Source: Neoceratodus forsteri
Taxonomy: Eukaryota > Chordata > Ceratodontiformes > Ceratodontidae
Length of the DNA: 64,000 bases
Direction: 5' to 3'
NCBI GenBank assembly: GCA_016271365.2
Contig: JADMNL010000022.1
Coordinates: forward strand, 219,332,501-219,396,500
The translations under genes were made by a program, and so were the position numbers. This document shows, in pieces, positions 42,835-54,321 of this stretch (its first letter is position 1; every line of letters starts with the position of its first letter). The notes below the pieces were generated by a model, which saw nothing but the letters and a program-made list of their open reading frames with translations, was not told where the DNA came from and made no database searches.

Positions 42835-42920
42835 AACACTACACTCTAAAGTACTAGTGAGGGACTCCGATGAGTCCCTCCTCCTCTTCTTGTTTTCTCT
42901 TCTATCTTCTTCAGGAACAT
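42835..42920 (-). other. Putative basic-cluster exon, alpha copy 2
   Basis: On the minus strand it follows a TTTTTCTTGCAG acceptor and encodes PEEDRRENKKRRRDSSE. It corresponds to 5791-5878 of copy 1. Confidence 0.4.
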
Positions 42921-43700
42921 CTGCAAGAAAAAGGAAAGACAACACACACTCCTAATCTGCATACACAGTCTATCTAAACCCCTACCATCAAACACTGGAG
43001 AATCCCCAAAACATTTTTTTAGAAAAGTAGAAAAACAGTATAAACATTAGAAAACAATAGAAAACAATGACATTATTTACAATACACCATTTGGGGGATG
43101 GAGTGCCCTAAAAGTCCCATCTAGTGGCCACAGTGCCCGAAGGCAAGTCCATTAAAGAGTCTCTTCTCGGCCGGAGCCCGGTGAAGCACAGTTCTAGCAG
43201 GCCAAAGTCCCGAAGGGGAGAGTCTTTAAGTACAGTTCAAACATCTGCAGTCTGCTAGTGTAGGGTGTGTACTGCAATGTCATAAGAATAGAAAAGTCTG
43301 GACTTAGCAGTCCCTTGTAGAACAACGACGACACCAACCTGGTCCTCAGCCGAAGACTCTCCCTGGCAGCATTCTTCCAATACAGCTAGGCAGACATCTT
43401 CCAGGAACGACAGGAGGGCACATCTGGAAACTGCTGGGTTGATGTCATCTCTGGAGATGGAACCTTGGAACAGGAACAAAAAGGAAAACGGCTGGTCTGA
43501 AGTCACCCGATTACCAGGCGATAAATCAGGGTACAGCTGGGCTGGTGTCCTCTCTGGATCTGAAGTCATCTGGTGGGCCAGTCGAAGGATTCTGGAAAGC
43601 CACTACACTGTAGAACTGATGAATGTGGGGCACCTGAGTCCTGGACGTCCATATTGGCGGAACAACATAGGTACTGCAATGGCTGGAGTGGCAGCACTGG

Positions 43701-44898
43701 CTACCACTGCTCTGCTTTCCATTTGGTAGGCATGGGCACATTCTCAGGGAGGTCTTTGCATTGTGGCCAATAGCACAACGGGTCAGGTGCTTGAATTATT
43801 ACCCCATCTGGGTGCACATAATTCACACTGAAAGGTTTCTTGTCCCTCCCCATCCACAATTCGAACAGTGTCCATTAACAGTGTCCTGCCTCTTTTCCAC
43901 TGGCTGTATTTTTCGTGAAACATTGTTCCTGACATGCTTGTTTGCACCAGGATGCACACATTTCATTGCTTCTGCCCAAATCCAGGATTTCCTGTTTCAT
44001 TCAATCTCCTCCCAGACTCTCCGAGGAAAGATAGGAAAGGACATCCCATAGATTTCATTCACCTTCCTACGAACCAGTCTCTCCTCTTTACTAGCTTTGG
44101 TCAACCTGAGACCTCTGGCCTGGCTTGGGGGTGGCCAGTCCTGGTTCTGCCAGCTACGCATTCTCAAAGACACAAAAAATGGATCCCTGGCTGCTTCTTG
44201 TACAGCCAGGGCAGTGGCATCACCACTCTCTCCCATGCATTCCTCTGAGGCAAGAGCTTGAGGCTGTGTACCAGTTCCTTTTTCACAAGGCCACAAGGGT
44301 TCCCCCTCTTCTTCCCCCTCACTGAGAATCTGTGCCCAGGAGTGAGCAGACGTCCTCACTCCTGAGACTATCCACTCTTCGCTGGGTGCAGAGGTTGAAA
44401 GCTCCTATTCAAAGGCCTCCCTCATCTCGTCTTCTCCTGTGAGACTTGGGCTAGGCCCCGCTCTCCATGGGTCTACTGATGTTCTTCCTGATATGTCTCT
44501 CTGCGACTCAGGATCCGAAACATCAGCACATTGTTCTGTCTGTAAATCTGCACCCTCTTGCTTTGTGCCACACTCCCCTGAGGGGCCTTCTCCAACAGGC
44601 CCCGTCTGGTGCTGTGTGCTGCAGATTCTTGAACTTTTGTCCATGTAGGAGCCAAACGAATCTTGGGTGCTTTAAATAAACCATATTTCTCTAAGCACTC
44701 AGAACAGTGAGGTACCATGAAGATGTCCCTTCCAGCATTTAAGCACATTAAACATACTTGCACTGGATATCCAGGAATCGCCACATGAAGAGGCAGTCGT
44801 CCTCCATAGTAACATCTCTCAATGTCCCTTAATTTGTTAATTTCTACTGCTACCACAGCCTGGGAATGATCCGGGTAGCGGGCTGGTCCTGAGGCCAT
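43701..44898 (-). pseudogene. Unknown alpha gene, copy 2 (broken)
   Basis: The minus-strand ATG at 44898 opens MASGPARYPDHSQAVV. The zinc-type motif is conserved as CLMC, 11 residues, HCSEC. A frameshift near 44620 leads to the acidic segment (44644-44407), a TAG at 44405-44407 where copy 1 has Trp, then HSWAQILSEGEEEGEP and PRRVWEEIE. Later parts are shifted near 44000, 43930 and 43800, with a probable end at TAG 43701-43703. The overall length, about 400 codons, equals copy 1. Most differences between copies look conservative in the N-terminal 100 residues. Confidence 0.55.
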
Positions 44899-45753
44899 GA
44901 TTGCAGAGAAAAAACAAACAACGCTTACTGTTATTTCAAGTCCCATATCACTGAAAACTTTCTCTCTCTTTCAAAATAGCTCCTCTGCTGTTGTGTTTAC
45001 ATTACTACCCCACCCTGTAATGGCGGCAGCAGCACTCCTACGCATCAACATTTTGAAATTGGGTCAAGCCACTGTGCATCCGATTTACACACTCTACTGA
45101 TAACTTTGCTCAAACTGCACAAACTTGCACTGTTCTTTTTCCTAGCACATTTATATGATTTACCACGGACCTTTCACTTGCTGAAGACATTGCTCTAGCT
45201 CACAGTCCCTTAAAGCCTCAGTATTTCAAGCACAGGATTGCCTGTAACTCTTGCTGCATATCGGATACAACTCACAGTCTCTCTCATGGCTTTGAAACTT
45301 ATACTGACACTGAACCTATCTTTATGCTCACAGTCAATGGCTTAAAATGCTTGCTTTTGCTGGTAAAACTTAACACAGTCCATTTTTGCAAAGCGATTAC
45401 ACTGCTACACTCAGATTCAGCTGGCTTTTGGCAAAATCACTTAGTTTGAGCAATTATTTCTGTTCGTACTCACTGTTATCAGTAGCTGTTTGCTGCGATG
45501 GAAAACAGCCTGCAGCCAGTCTTGGAGGCCTCTGGAAAGAAGCGGGTTGGCAGTCCTGCCGATTGTCCCTCTGAACACCACACTCAGTCCAGTCGATCGA
45601 GATGCCAGTTGAGCCCGAATTTAAACAGAAAAGTCAGTTTTTTGAACTTTTTACAGCGCTTTCCGTCACCGCGATGCTCCTCCTAACAAGCCAGTACGCA
45701 CACTCCACTCACTCTCCCTCTCGAATGCTGGGCAGTCGCTGTAGAGCTGGCTT

Positions 45754-45802
45754 GGGGGCGGGACTGATTGCAGTCTCACCAATCACTCGACGCCATGCAA
45801 AT
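45754..45802 (-). promoter_or_regulatory. Internal promoter-like block, alpha copy 2
   Basis: Octamer ATGCAAAT at 45795-45802, CCAAT at 45779-45783 and GC box GGGGGCGGGAC at 45754-45764 (plus-strand sequence). This is the same order and near-identical spacing as copy 1. Confidence 0.6.
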
Positions 45803-46299
45803 GAGCCTCTTTCCTCTCGAGTGCTCTTCTCCTCACGGCGATCGTCGAGCAGGCAAATTTAAACTGCAAAACCACTTTTTTTTTCTCAACTGATTCCACA
45901 GCGGGAGCCCATTTCAACCATTTTTCATGGCCGTTAAGCACAACCAGTCTCTCAGTTCACAAGAAAGCATTTCCAACGTCCAGGGCACAATTTTCCTTTT
46001 GCTAGCCCTAGTTTTCCACACTTTTCTTTGTCACAACAGTTTTAAAAGCTGGCAAAATGCTGTAATTTTGATGCAGGACAAGGGCATACACTCTCATGCT
46101 TTACCGCTCCTTGGTAAACAGTTGGTATTTTAACAGCAGCACATGGACAGCAGCACACAGCGGCACATTAGTTAACCTTGCTTCAGCTTTTTGGGCTACC
46201 CACTGCCAGATAACCAAAACGCTAGCCCTTTGCCCAAGCGGCCTTTCTTGCATTCCTCCCTAAATTCCAAACCCAAATCCTCAGCAGTGCTTCCATTTT

Positions 46300-47800
46300 T
46301 GTAACCCCAGTCTGGCATGCCATTTGTATCTGACAACAATTCCAGGTGGGCTGGGTTCGGGGAGGAATAGGTCACTCGGCACAAAGGCTAGGTTTGGCTA
46401 CTCTGCACAGGGGCACCCAAGTAACTCCGAACACAGGAAGCAATAACTGTAATGTCCAATACCAGAAGTGGGATTCTAAAGTGTGGCTTTTATTCACATC
46501 CAATCAGAATAAACAAAGCACAGATGGACCCCCACAGGGCTACACTTCTGGTAATGCAGATTAAGAGAAACCAGAACACATCCTTGTCACTTTTCCTCAG
46601 GCTCTACCACACACCGGGCTCACGGCCCAGACTTGTATGCTGCTTTGAGTTACAGAGCCCGAACTTGTATACTGTTCTGGGTTTTCCTTGGCTCTGCTCC
46701 CTTGCCAGCCACTTGGACACCTTCCATACTTCATGGAAATATTTTCTGGTGGCTCCCTAAACCACCTAAGAGCACCTCGGCTCCATCAGGGAATCTTCCT
46801 TTCAGTCCCACGTCTGGGTACTTTCCTCAAGCACTGGCCAAGTACCTGAGAGAAAGCAAAAGGTGTCTCAGAGCAAATCCGTAGAGGTGAATTTGGTTAC
46901 TATTGATGGAGGGGAAGGTCTCACACCTCTCGCTCCCTCAATTCATACCCGGCCATTTCTCTGGACAGAAACACCTCATCCTTTAAAACTTTGCAGTGTA
47001 GATTCTTGCTAAATGTATTTCACATTCCATCTACTTGCATTGCTTCCCATTTTGTGCTGGACTTGAACATACTTATAAGTGGCATTGTCCATTACTCTAG
47101 ATCCCCCACTGAGTTAAGCAGTCCAATCCCCACATCTTCCCACTGTACTTGGCTGTCTTTTCCTGACCCCACAGTAACAGTCCCTTAGTTTCCTTCTGTT
47201 CAGGTGAAAACACTTGGCCCTTTTTCAGAGCGAACTCACCCTTTGGTTGCAGGTGCCCCACAGGCGTTTCCTCCTCAAGGAATCTTCCTCTCAGAGCTTC
47301 TGGTGCCTCAGTACAACTTGGAACAGGCAGCTTCTTTCCCTTAGCTGGACCCAGAGGGGTTGCCCCTGGAAAACAGGCAAACACCTTCCACCCATCCCCT
47401 CAGGGATGAGGCTCCTGAACCATCGAAAGCGGTCTCCACCACTTCAATTATCCGTTCCTGTTTTCCTCTTCAGGTGGAAACACACACCTTACCAAAAGTA
47501 GCTCTGAAACAGAGCTTAAAGCTTTGAGAGCCTGCACACACTCTGCTGCACTACAGTCTCTCTCCAAGACTGCACACAGACTGCCTTCAAATTCCCCAAC
47601 GTTCTACTCTAACCTTCAACTGCAACATTCCAGTGTGGCTGCGACAGTTCTAAAATGATGTCATCCCTCAGTCTCAGCTGAGACTGAGAACAGAGTGAGA
47701 CAGTGCGAAATCCATTTAACTGGAGTTTCACAAGCTGTCTTCCCTGCCTACTACTAGGTCTTACTGGGATTCTAGTAACCCCGGGTAACAGGGGGTTACA
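46300..47800 (-). repeat. 5' LTR of element alpha copy 2
   Basis: 1501 bp. On the minus strand it starts TGTAACCCCC at 47800 and ends GGGGTTACA at 46300. Minus-strand AATAAA at about 46489-46494. Immediately downstream on the minus strand are AAAA and TGGAAGCACTGC, the primer-site equivalent (46295-46279). Confidence 0.85.
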
Positions 47801-48223
47801 TATTCATATTGATGCGATTGCTTTGTCTTTAACTTTTTTCTTCCGAAATCACTGCATTCTGTGTGCATACTCTTTATTATGAAGGCAATCTATGTTTCTA
47901 TATGAGCTCATTTAGGAGAGGTTTATAGCTCTCGTTATCTTCTCATTTTGCATTAATTTAGGGAAAGGGTAAAGATACATGTGAATACACAAGCAACATA
48001 GGTAATATGTTACTTGCTCTCTTATAGTCTTATGGAAAATTTAAGGCACTGTTAATATAATGTTTATCTTTTTCTGTTAGCACTCTTTGTATTTACCTGC
48101 ATTTTGAAGGTCTCACAGTTTCTTCACAGCCACTAGCATGATTTGATGATTGCCATGGAAACTCCTGACTACTGTGGCATTTTGGTTATTTGGTCTGCCA
48201 TTAAAAGGACCCCTTACCTTCTC
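47801..48223. other. Non-repetitive-looking flank
   Basis: AT-rich sequence between the alpha copy 2 5' LTR and the proposed Gypsy-2 LTR. No conserved ORF. It may be host sequence and is a candidate unique anchor. Confidence 0.4.
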
Positions 48224-48465
48224 TGTGGTATGCCAGACCCTTCGGTTGCTGCTGGTGAGGACCCCATCTGGACCATGTGAATAACTAGATGGATGCATAA
48301 AATAATAATAAGGCAGGTTTATTCTGTACTGCAGATATTCTTCTCCTGAGGACAAGCCCAGACTGGCAAATTCTCTGACTGACAGACATACATGGCACTG
48401 CCAGGCAGTGCAACAATTAGATACACGCAGGTTCTAAGTGCTCTTAAAGGGACGGCAGCTTAACA
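48224..48465 (-). repeat. Proposed 3' LTR of Gypsy-2
   Basis: The minus strand begins TGTTAAGCTGCCGTCCC at 48465 and contains AATAAA (about 48325). It may end near CCACA at 48224, which would give an LTR of about 240 bp. No second LTR is in view, so the boundaries are tentative. The preceding minus-strand sequence (GCATGGGGCGT at 53778-53768), separated only by DIRS-6, could be the polypurine tract. Confidence 0.4.
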
Positions 48466-48783
48466 TTCAAACAACATGAAGTCTTGCTATATTATGACAA
48501 TTGCAGTCTGTCCCACCATTAGAACTGCCCCGGAGGTGAAATGGTTAAATTCCATGCCAGGCATGGAACTTGGAGCGCGAGCTCGGTTAGAGAAGCTCTG
48601 TCTGTGTAATTTCAAACTGAAACAGTCAGATTCTTTACTCCGCCTCACTGAACAGTCGCTCCGGAGATTTCTCCTGCTGCTCGGTTCATTTCTCGGTTTA
48701 AACAGTGTTTTCTCTGTTAAATTCAACCGCGAGTATTATTATTTTAACCGCAAACCGATCGGTTTAAGCTCTGTCTGTGGGAT

Positions 48784-50225
48784 TTGTAAGAATTTCCCTG
48801 CAGCCACCCTGGATAAGAGAGTTGGCAGGCTCAGGGAACGAGAGGCCAAAAAGTCCGCTGACCCGGATGGCCAGCCCGGTTCGGTGCCAACCGAACCAGA
48901 GGGAGTGCCCTCTGACCAGGGCGAGACTTCCTCAGGCAAGCGTAAAGCTGACTCGAGGAGCCAGTTCCAGTAAAAGCAAGAAAATCAGCAGGTGTGGGTC
49001 AAAATTCCTTCAACTGCTGCAGGGAGAGCGAAGACTATACAAATTGTCCAGTCACTTTCTCCGGTTCCGTCCGAACCGCCACTGTCTAGTAAAAGGTCGG
49101 TTCGACGCCGGTTCCACGGTTCAGGCATATGATTTAGAAGAGTTTATGAACCAGGAGGGAGGATGATTATGAACAGTATGAATGTGACTTTGAGAGTCTG
49201 GGTGTGCCCATTGAACCGGACATCTCCCCAGACAGACCCTTAGAATCTCCCCCTACGCTTTCTGAGTCCCCTTCTCACTTTATGTTTTATAAAAAAGTTG
49301 CTGAAACCCTCCAGCTCCCATTGGAGGAAGCTGTGGATGAGCAAGAGGAACCTGATTTTGTAGAAATGATGGATATTCCAGAGTCTAGGAGATTGTCTAT
49401 CCCCTTGCATAAATCATTTAGGAAACAAACAATAAAAATTTTAAAAGCTCCTAATTCTGTGCCTCCTGTGGACAAAAAGATGACCAGGAAGTACACTTTG
49501 TCAGGTCCTGATACAGAATTCCTTTCACAGCAATGCAGTCATGTTGGTGTAGTTCAGGCTGCAGCCTGTGATAAAGCTAATATTCCCTTGGCTTCACATC
49601 CTCCTGACAAGACTCCAGGAAGATTGATGCCATGGCTAAAAAACAATACATGGCAGCGTCCTTGGGACTCAGGAAAGCAAATTACATGGCTTATGTGGCA
49701 AGGTATCAAAAATCTAGATGGGACACTGTCATGGCTTTGGCCAAACAGGCCTCTGGCCAGCTTGCTAAGGAGCTGGAACAGGTGGCTGCTGATGGCATTG
49801 AGGCATCCAAGGTGCAGTTCCATGCTGCTGTGGATTTTAATGATGTATCCTCTAGAGTCATGGCTACATCTGTAGCTTTTCATAGGTTGGCCTGGCTCAG
49901 ATGTACTAGCTTGTCACAGGATACCCAGACTAAGGCTATGGATTTTCCTGTAGTAGGAAATTCTCTGGGGACAGACAGAGAATTATATGAAGAAAATGGA
50001 TGAGTATAGGACTACCTATAAGAGTGCTCCAGGCCAGGAAGCGGCAAGCCCTCCTCAGAGGCAGACCCCCAGGGGGTAGAGGTAGGCCTTTTCACAGGCC
50101 TTTTTACCAAACCAGGCCTCCTCGGCTTATGCTCAGAGGGGTTCTTCAGAGGAGAGAGCAGGCAGGGGTGTAAGCAGGCCTGCTCCCCCCCTCAGCCCTA
50201 AGCACCTGCCAAACAGGCACCCTGA
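48784..50225 (+). pseudogene. gag: DIRS-6 gag (start deleted)
   Basis: It begins mid-gene at ICKNFPAATLDKRVGRLRER, because the start codon and the first two zinc pairs are lost. ADPDGQPGSVPTEPEGVP is intact. Small losses lie near 48950, 49020 and 49160. The frame is open 49204-49610 (ESPSHFMFYKKVAETLQLP, EMMDIPESRRLSIPLHKSF) and 49632-50003 (MAKKQYMAASLGLRKANYMAYV, DTQTKAMDFPVVGNS). The RG-rich tail is shifted, with TGA at 50223-50225. Confidence 0.82.
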
Positions 50226-52129
50226 TGGGGTGCCCAGGGCCATCTCCTTTACCTGTAGGGGCAGGTTGGCTTACTTCGTTCAGAACTGGGAGTCTCTAAC
50301 ATCAGACAAGTGGGTCCTGGAAGTAGTAAGTCGGGGTCTGGTTCTCAGCTTCAAAAAATTTCCAAAGATGAGAATCAGATCTTTTCCACCTGCAAACCCT
50401 CTAGAGACCTTTACCTTAGAAACAGAAGTCTCAACCCTCCTGGCTCTCAGAGCTGTAGAAAGGGTTTCTCCCCTACATCAGGGCAAGGGTCTGTACTCCA
50501 GATATTTCCTTACCCCAAAAAAGACAGGAGAATGGTGGCCCATTTTAGACCTGAGATATCTGAACAAGCACCTTTTGAAACCAAAGTTCAAAATGGTGAC
50601 TCTGGCAATGATTTTACCTTCATAAGGCCAGGGGACTGGCTAGCTTCCCTGGACCTCAAGGATGCCTATTTTCATGTTCTAATCAGAAGCTTCCACTGAA
50701 AATACCTCAGATTCAAACTGCCCTCAGGTCACTACCAGTTAAGAGCAATGCCCTTCGGCCTCATTTCTGCCCCAAGGGTATTCACAAAATGTCTGGCAGT
50801 AGCAGTTGCTCATTTAAGAAGGCAAAGGATTGCTGTCTTTCCCTATCTGGACGACTGGCTCATTGTAGGCCAGTCTCCCAGAACAGAATCCAAATCTCAC
50901 CTACAAGTTACCCAGCAGCTGCTCACCTCTCTGGGCTTCTTGCTCAATCTTCCAAAGTCAGTTCTGGAACCTGTTCAGGTACTCACCTTCATAGGTGCAG
51001 AATTGGACACAAAGCAGGCCAGAGCCTTCCTACCCTTAGAGAGGGTAAGGAACCTGGTGGCTCTGGCCTCCTCCTCCTCCTTCACTCTGCAGGTCTCTCG
51101 ACCAGCAAGGCACTTCTTACAGCTCCTAGGGCACATGGCTGCGTCCACAGCTGTAGTGCAAGGAGCAAGATTTCAGATGAGGACATTCAGTTTCACTTGA
51201 GAGCCTTTTGGTCTCGGAGAAAAGACCCCCTTTCCAAGTTGGTCCCAGTGACTCGAACCCTGATCCAGGCCCTTCAGTGGTGGCAGGATCAGAGCAATAT
51301 AAGACTGGGGGTCCCCTTCATTCCTCTGTCTCACTCCTTGACCCTCACTACGGATGCATCCCTTCTGGGATGGGGAGCCCATATGGGCGACCTCTCCACT
51401 CAGGGAGTATGGTCCCCTCAGGAATCTCTGCTCCACATCAATTTGCTGGAACTCAGAGCTGTCTTTCTAGCACTTCAAGTGTTTTCTGCGTCTGTTCAGA
51501 ACAAAGTGGTACAAGTCAGAACAGACAACACCACTACAATGTGGTACATCAACAAACAAGGGGGCACTCAGTCTTCGGCCTTGTGCACCGAAGCAATGAA
51601 GTTGTGGTCTCTGGCTTATTCTCTGAACACTTCCCTCATAGCAGTTCACCTCCCAGGAAAGGACAATGTCCTGGCAGATGCTCTCAGCAGGATTTCCCAG
51701 GGCCATCACGAATGGTCTCTGGATCCTCAAATACTGGGGATAGTTTTTGCCAGATGGGGCACCCCTCAGATAGATCTTTTTGCAGCCCCAGACAATCACC
51801 AACTTCCACTGTTTTGTTGCAGGGCCCCAGTGTTGTGCTCAGTCCCCCTGGATGCCTTTCTCCTAGATTGGGAAGGGAAGTTTCTTTACGCTTTTCCCCC
51901 CTTCCCTCTCCTATTCAAGGTGCTAGTCAAAATCAGATCCCAGCCTTGCAGGATGATTCTGATTGCCCCAGATTGGGCCAGGCAGCCCTGGTACCACTCC
52001 TTCTGTCCTTAGCAGTCCATCTTCCCTGTGTCTCCCCAGGAATCACAACCTGTTAACCTGTGCCCAGGGAGAGTTTGGTATCCGAACCTCAAATCCCTCA
52101 ACCTCAAGGCCTGGCTCTTGAGGAGTTAG
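50226..52129 (+). pseudogene. pol: DIRS-6 pol
   Basis: Opening SLTSDKWVLEVVSRGLVLSF to LDLRYLNKHLLKPKFKM is open to about 50620, then shifts (GDWLASLDLKDAYFHVLIR in the 50310 frame) and has a stop near 50697. FPYLDDWLIVGQS is near 50840, in frame 50748-51200. RNase H: LTTDASLLGWGAHMGD, LLELRAVFLALQVF, RTDNTTTMWYINKQ and DNVLADALSR in the 407-codon stretch 50789-52012. The methyltransferase-like tail (QIDLFAAPDNHQLPLFC, LIAPDWARQPWY) ends TAG 52127-52129. Confidence 0.87.
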
Positions 52130-53155
52130 AATTGCTGACCTACACCTTTCTCAAGGTGTTCTTGAAATCCTAAAGGCTTCTAGGAAGCCTTTCACTAGGG
52201 CTACTTATAATTCTAAGTGGAAAAGGTTTTCCATCTGGTGTTCTGGGAAACATATTTCCCCGGAATCTGCTGATTTGCCCACTGTTTTGGACTATATGGT
52301 CCATCTTAATTCTTTGGGCCTGAAACCAGCTACCATGAAAGTACATTTGGCAGCTGTCTCTGCTTTTGTTTCAGCAGGAAAGCCCTCCTCTCTTTCCGCT
52401 CACCCTGTATTTTCCAAGTTTTTTAAAGGATTACTTCATTCTAATCCACCTTTTAGGGATCCAGCCCCTGCCTGGGATCTTAATGTTTGCATTGCTCAGT
52501 TAATGCAACCCCCTTTTGAACCTCTGTCTTCTGCAGAGCTTAGTAGTATAACTTGGAAAACTGTTTTCCTAGTGGCTATCACTTCTGCCGACGCATAAGT
52601 GAGGTTGCAAGCTTTGTCAGTAGAAACTGACTTTATTTCTTTCCACAGGGATAAGGTAGTCCTCAGGGACTAACAGGAAGTTTTTGCCTAAGGTGGTTTC
52701 AGATTTCCATCTTAATCAATCTATCTCCTTCCAGTGTTTTCACTGACCATTCCTCCTCTGGTGAGAGGAGATTGCACAGTTTAGATATTGGAGGGCCTAA
52801 GTTACTATATAGAGCGTACCAAGGGTCACAGGTTCGAATCCTCCAACTTTTTCTCACTTATGGTGAGGTCGGAAAGGAGACCTGCCACTAAGAGATCAAT
52901 TGCCAGGTGGATTGTCTCTTGTATCCAATTTGTTATCAGAAACTGGGGAAAGTTCCCCTTCTGGCCTGAGGGCTCATTCTACCAGAGGTACAGCCGCGTC
53001 TCTAGCTGCTGCCAGAGACATCCCTATCTTAGAGATATGTCAAGCAGCTACCTGGAAAGCGTACACACTTTCACAAGCATTACTCCCTGGATGTCCAGGC
53101 CAGGAGGGATGCTCGGTTTAGCACAGCTGTGCTTCAGAGCCTATTCCCTAAGTAG
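52030..53155 (+). pseudogene. DIRS-6 tyrosine recombinase
   Basis: The core-binding part is open 52275-52598 (MPTVLDYMVHLNSLGLKPA). It shifts at ITSADA, where one base of the first catalytic Arg codon region is lost (about 52588). VLRD-N-RKFLPK is disturbed near 52665. The HSTRGTAASLAAARDIP box is intact at about 52970-53025. It ends LFPK with TAG 53153-53155. At least five indels. Confidence 0.82.
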
Positions 53156-53199
53156 GTTCTGTCCCTCCTCCATGGAGGTACTGCTGTGTAGTCTGCAAT

Positions 53200-53290
53200 T
53201 GTCATAATATAGCAAGACTTCATATTTGTTTGAAGAAAAAATTACTCACCTTAGTAATGTTGTTTCTTCTAATGGAGTCTTACTATATAA
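53200..53290 (+). repeat. DIRS-6 internal complementary region (partly decayed)
   Basis: TCATAATATAGCAAGACTTC adjoining TTTGAAGAAAAAATTACTC complements the ends. The outer half (AATGGAGTCTTACTATATAAAC) has lost the ATATTATGAC match. Confidence 0.8.
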
Positions 53291-53767
53291 ACTCTCCACA
53301 ACCTGCCCCTCTCGAACTTCTACTTGGGTATGGGTGGGCACTACAGTGTAGGCACTTGTTTATGCCTATTTTTGTTTTCCACCCCTTTTTCTTGGGGTTT
53401 TGAGGTGTTGTGTTTTGTTTTATCTTTTTCTTGTCTTATTTCTGGCCCCTGACTTGAGTCTTTGTGTTGGGGCCAGGAATATGTGTTAATATGTGTTAAT
53501 ATTTAGGTAGCCAGTTGGCTAGTGTAGGTTACAGCTTCCACACAGAACCTTAGTGAGTTTTGCTCGTAAAGATCTGACAGTTTCAGTTTGAAATTACACA
53601 GACAGAGCTTCTCTAACCGAGCTCACGCTCCAAGTTCCATGCCTGGCATGGAATTTAACCATTTCACCTCCGGAGCAGTTCTAATGGTGGGACAAACTGC
53701 AATTGTCATAATATAGCAAGACTCCATTAGAAGAAACAACATTACTAAGGTGAGTAATTTTTTTCTT

Positions 53768-54321
53768 ACGCCCCATGCTTAATGTGTGCTTCACATCACC
53801 GCCAGAACAGTGAATGTGAGCACCACTCGAACAAGCAATAAATCTATAAACAGTTTCTAAATAGAGATAATTTTAAGTAAGTTTTTAAGGCAAAACAAAT
53901 TGTCATGCATTACAAGGCATTACTTTCACAAAACAGAATTCCACTGCAGGAAGGGGGGTTAAAAACCTGGACTACACTGGGAACCAGTCAGAGTAGCACC
54001 AGAGGGGGGGAGGACACAATAGTACTTGAGACTTGGTCATGCCACAAGCGCTAAAGTGTAGGGGAAGGAAAAGGGAAGAGAGGGAAGGGTAGCAGCAGGA
54101 TACCCAGAATGCAGGCTAACATTTTATTAACAGTTGCATAACAGTAATAACAGGTGGACTATCAATGTAAAGACATTCCTAAGGGGGATAAAAGTGTTAT
54201 ATGTGGGAATGCAGTACCATCAGAACAGTTTCATAAGATAGGTACGAAAAGACATTTACTGCAAAACAGTTAAAGACAGAAAAGGAATTAGTCCCAAAAC
54301 ACACAGTCCAGTAACAAAAGT
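53768..54321 (-). other. Gypsy-2 3' untranslated region
   Basis: It lies downstream of the last Gypsy-2 stop on the minus strand. It contains AATAAA near 54130 (minus strand) and a C-rich stretch. No ORF. Confidence 0.5.

Larger units (their letters stand above)
40733..47800 (-). mobile_element. LTR element 'alpha' copy 2
   Basis: It has the same organisation as 838-7835, on the minus strand: 5' LTR 46300-47800, interior 42345-46299, 3' LTR 40733-42344. It is flanked by a perfect 4-bp duplication, TATT (40729-40732 and 47801-47804), typical of retroviral-type integration. The interior keeps the primer site, the octamer/CCAAT/GC block, the splice donor, the CxxC/HCxxC gene and the basic-cluster exon. 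No pol genes. Confidence 0.85.
48469..53767 (+). mobile_element. DIRS-6: DIRS retrotransposon (subfamily B) with leader-gag deletion
   Basis: It starts AAACAACATGAAGTC after host TTC (48466-48468) and ends ATTTTTTTCTT at 53767. About 880 bases corresponding to the end of the leader and the start of gag are missing at about 48780, otherwise the layout is complete: gag remainder to 50225, pol to 52129, recombinase to 53155, internal complementary region about 53200-53290, right repeat about 53530-53720. It lies between the Gypsy-2 3' untranslated region and the proposed LTR. Confidence 0.9.

Noticed and set aside
48218..48345. Possible host exon on the minus strand (acceptor CTCAG, open frame with YRINLPYYYF, donor AAG/GTAAGG)
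   Set aside because: It contains AATAAA and lies 120 bases inside a TGTTAAG-starting sequence next to Gypsy-2, so an LTR is a better explanation. I do not recognise the peptide.
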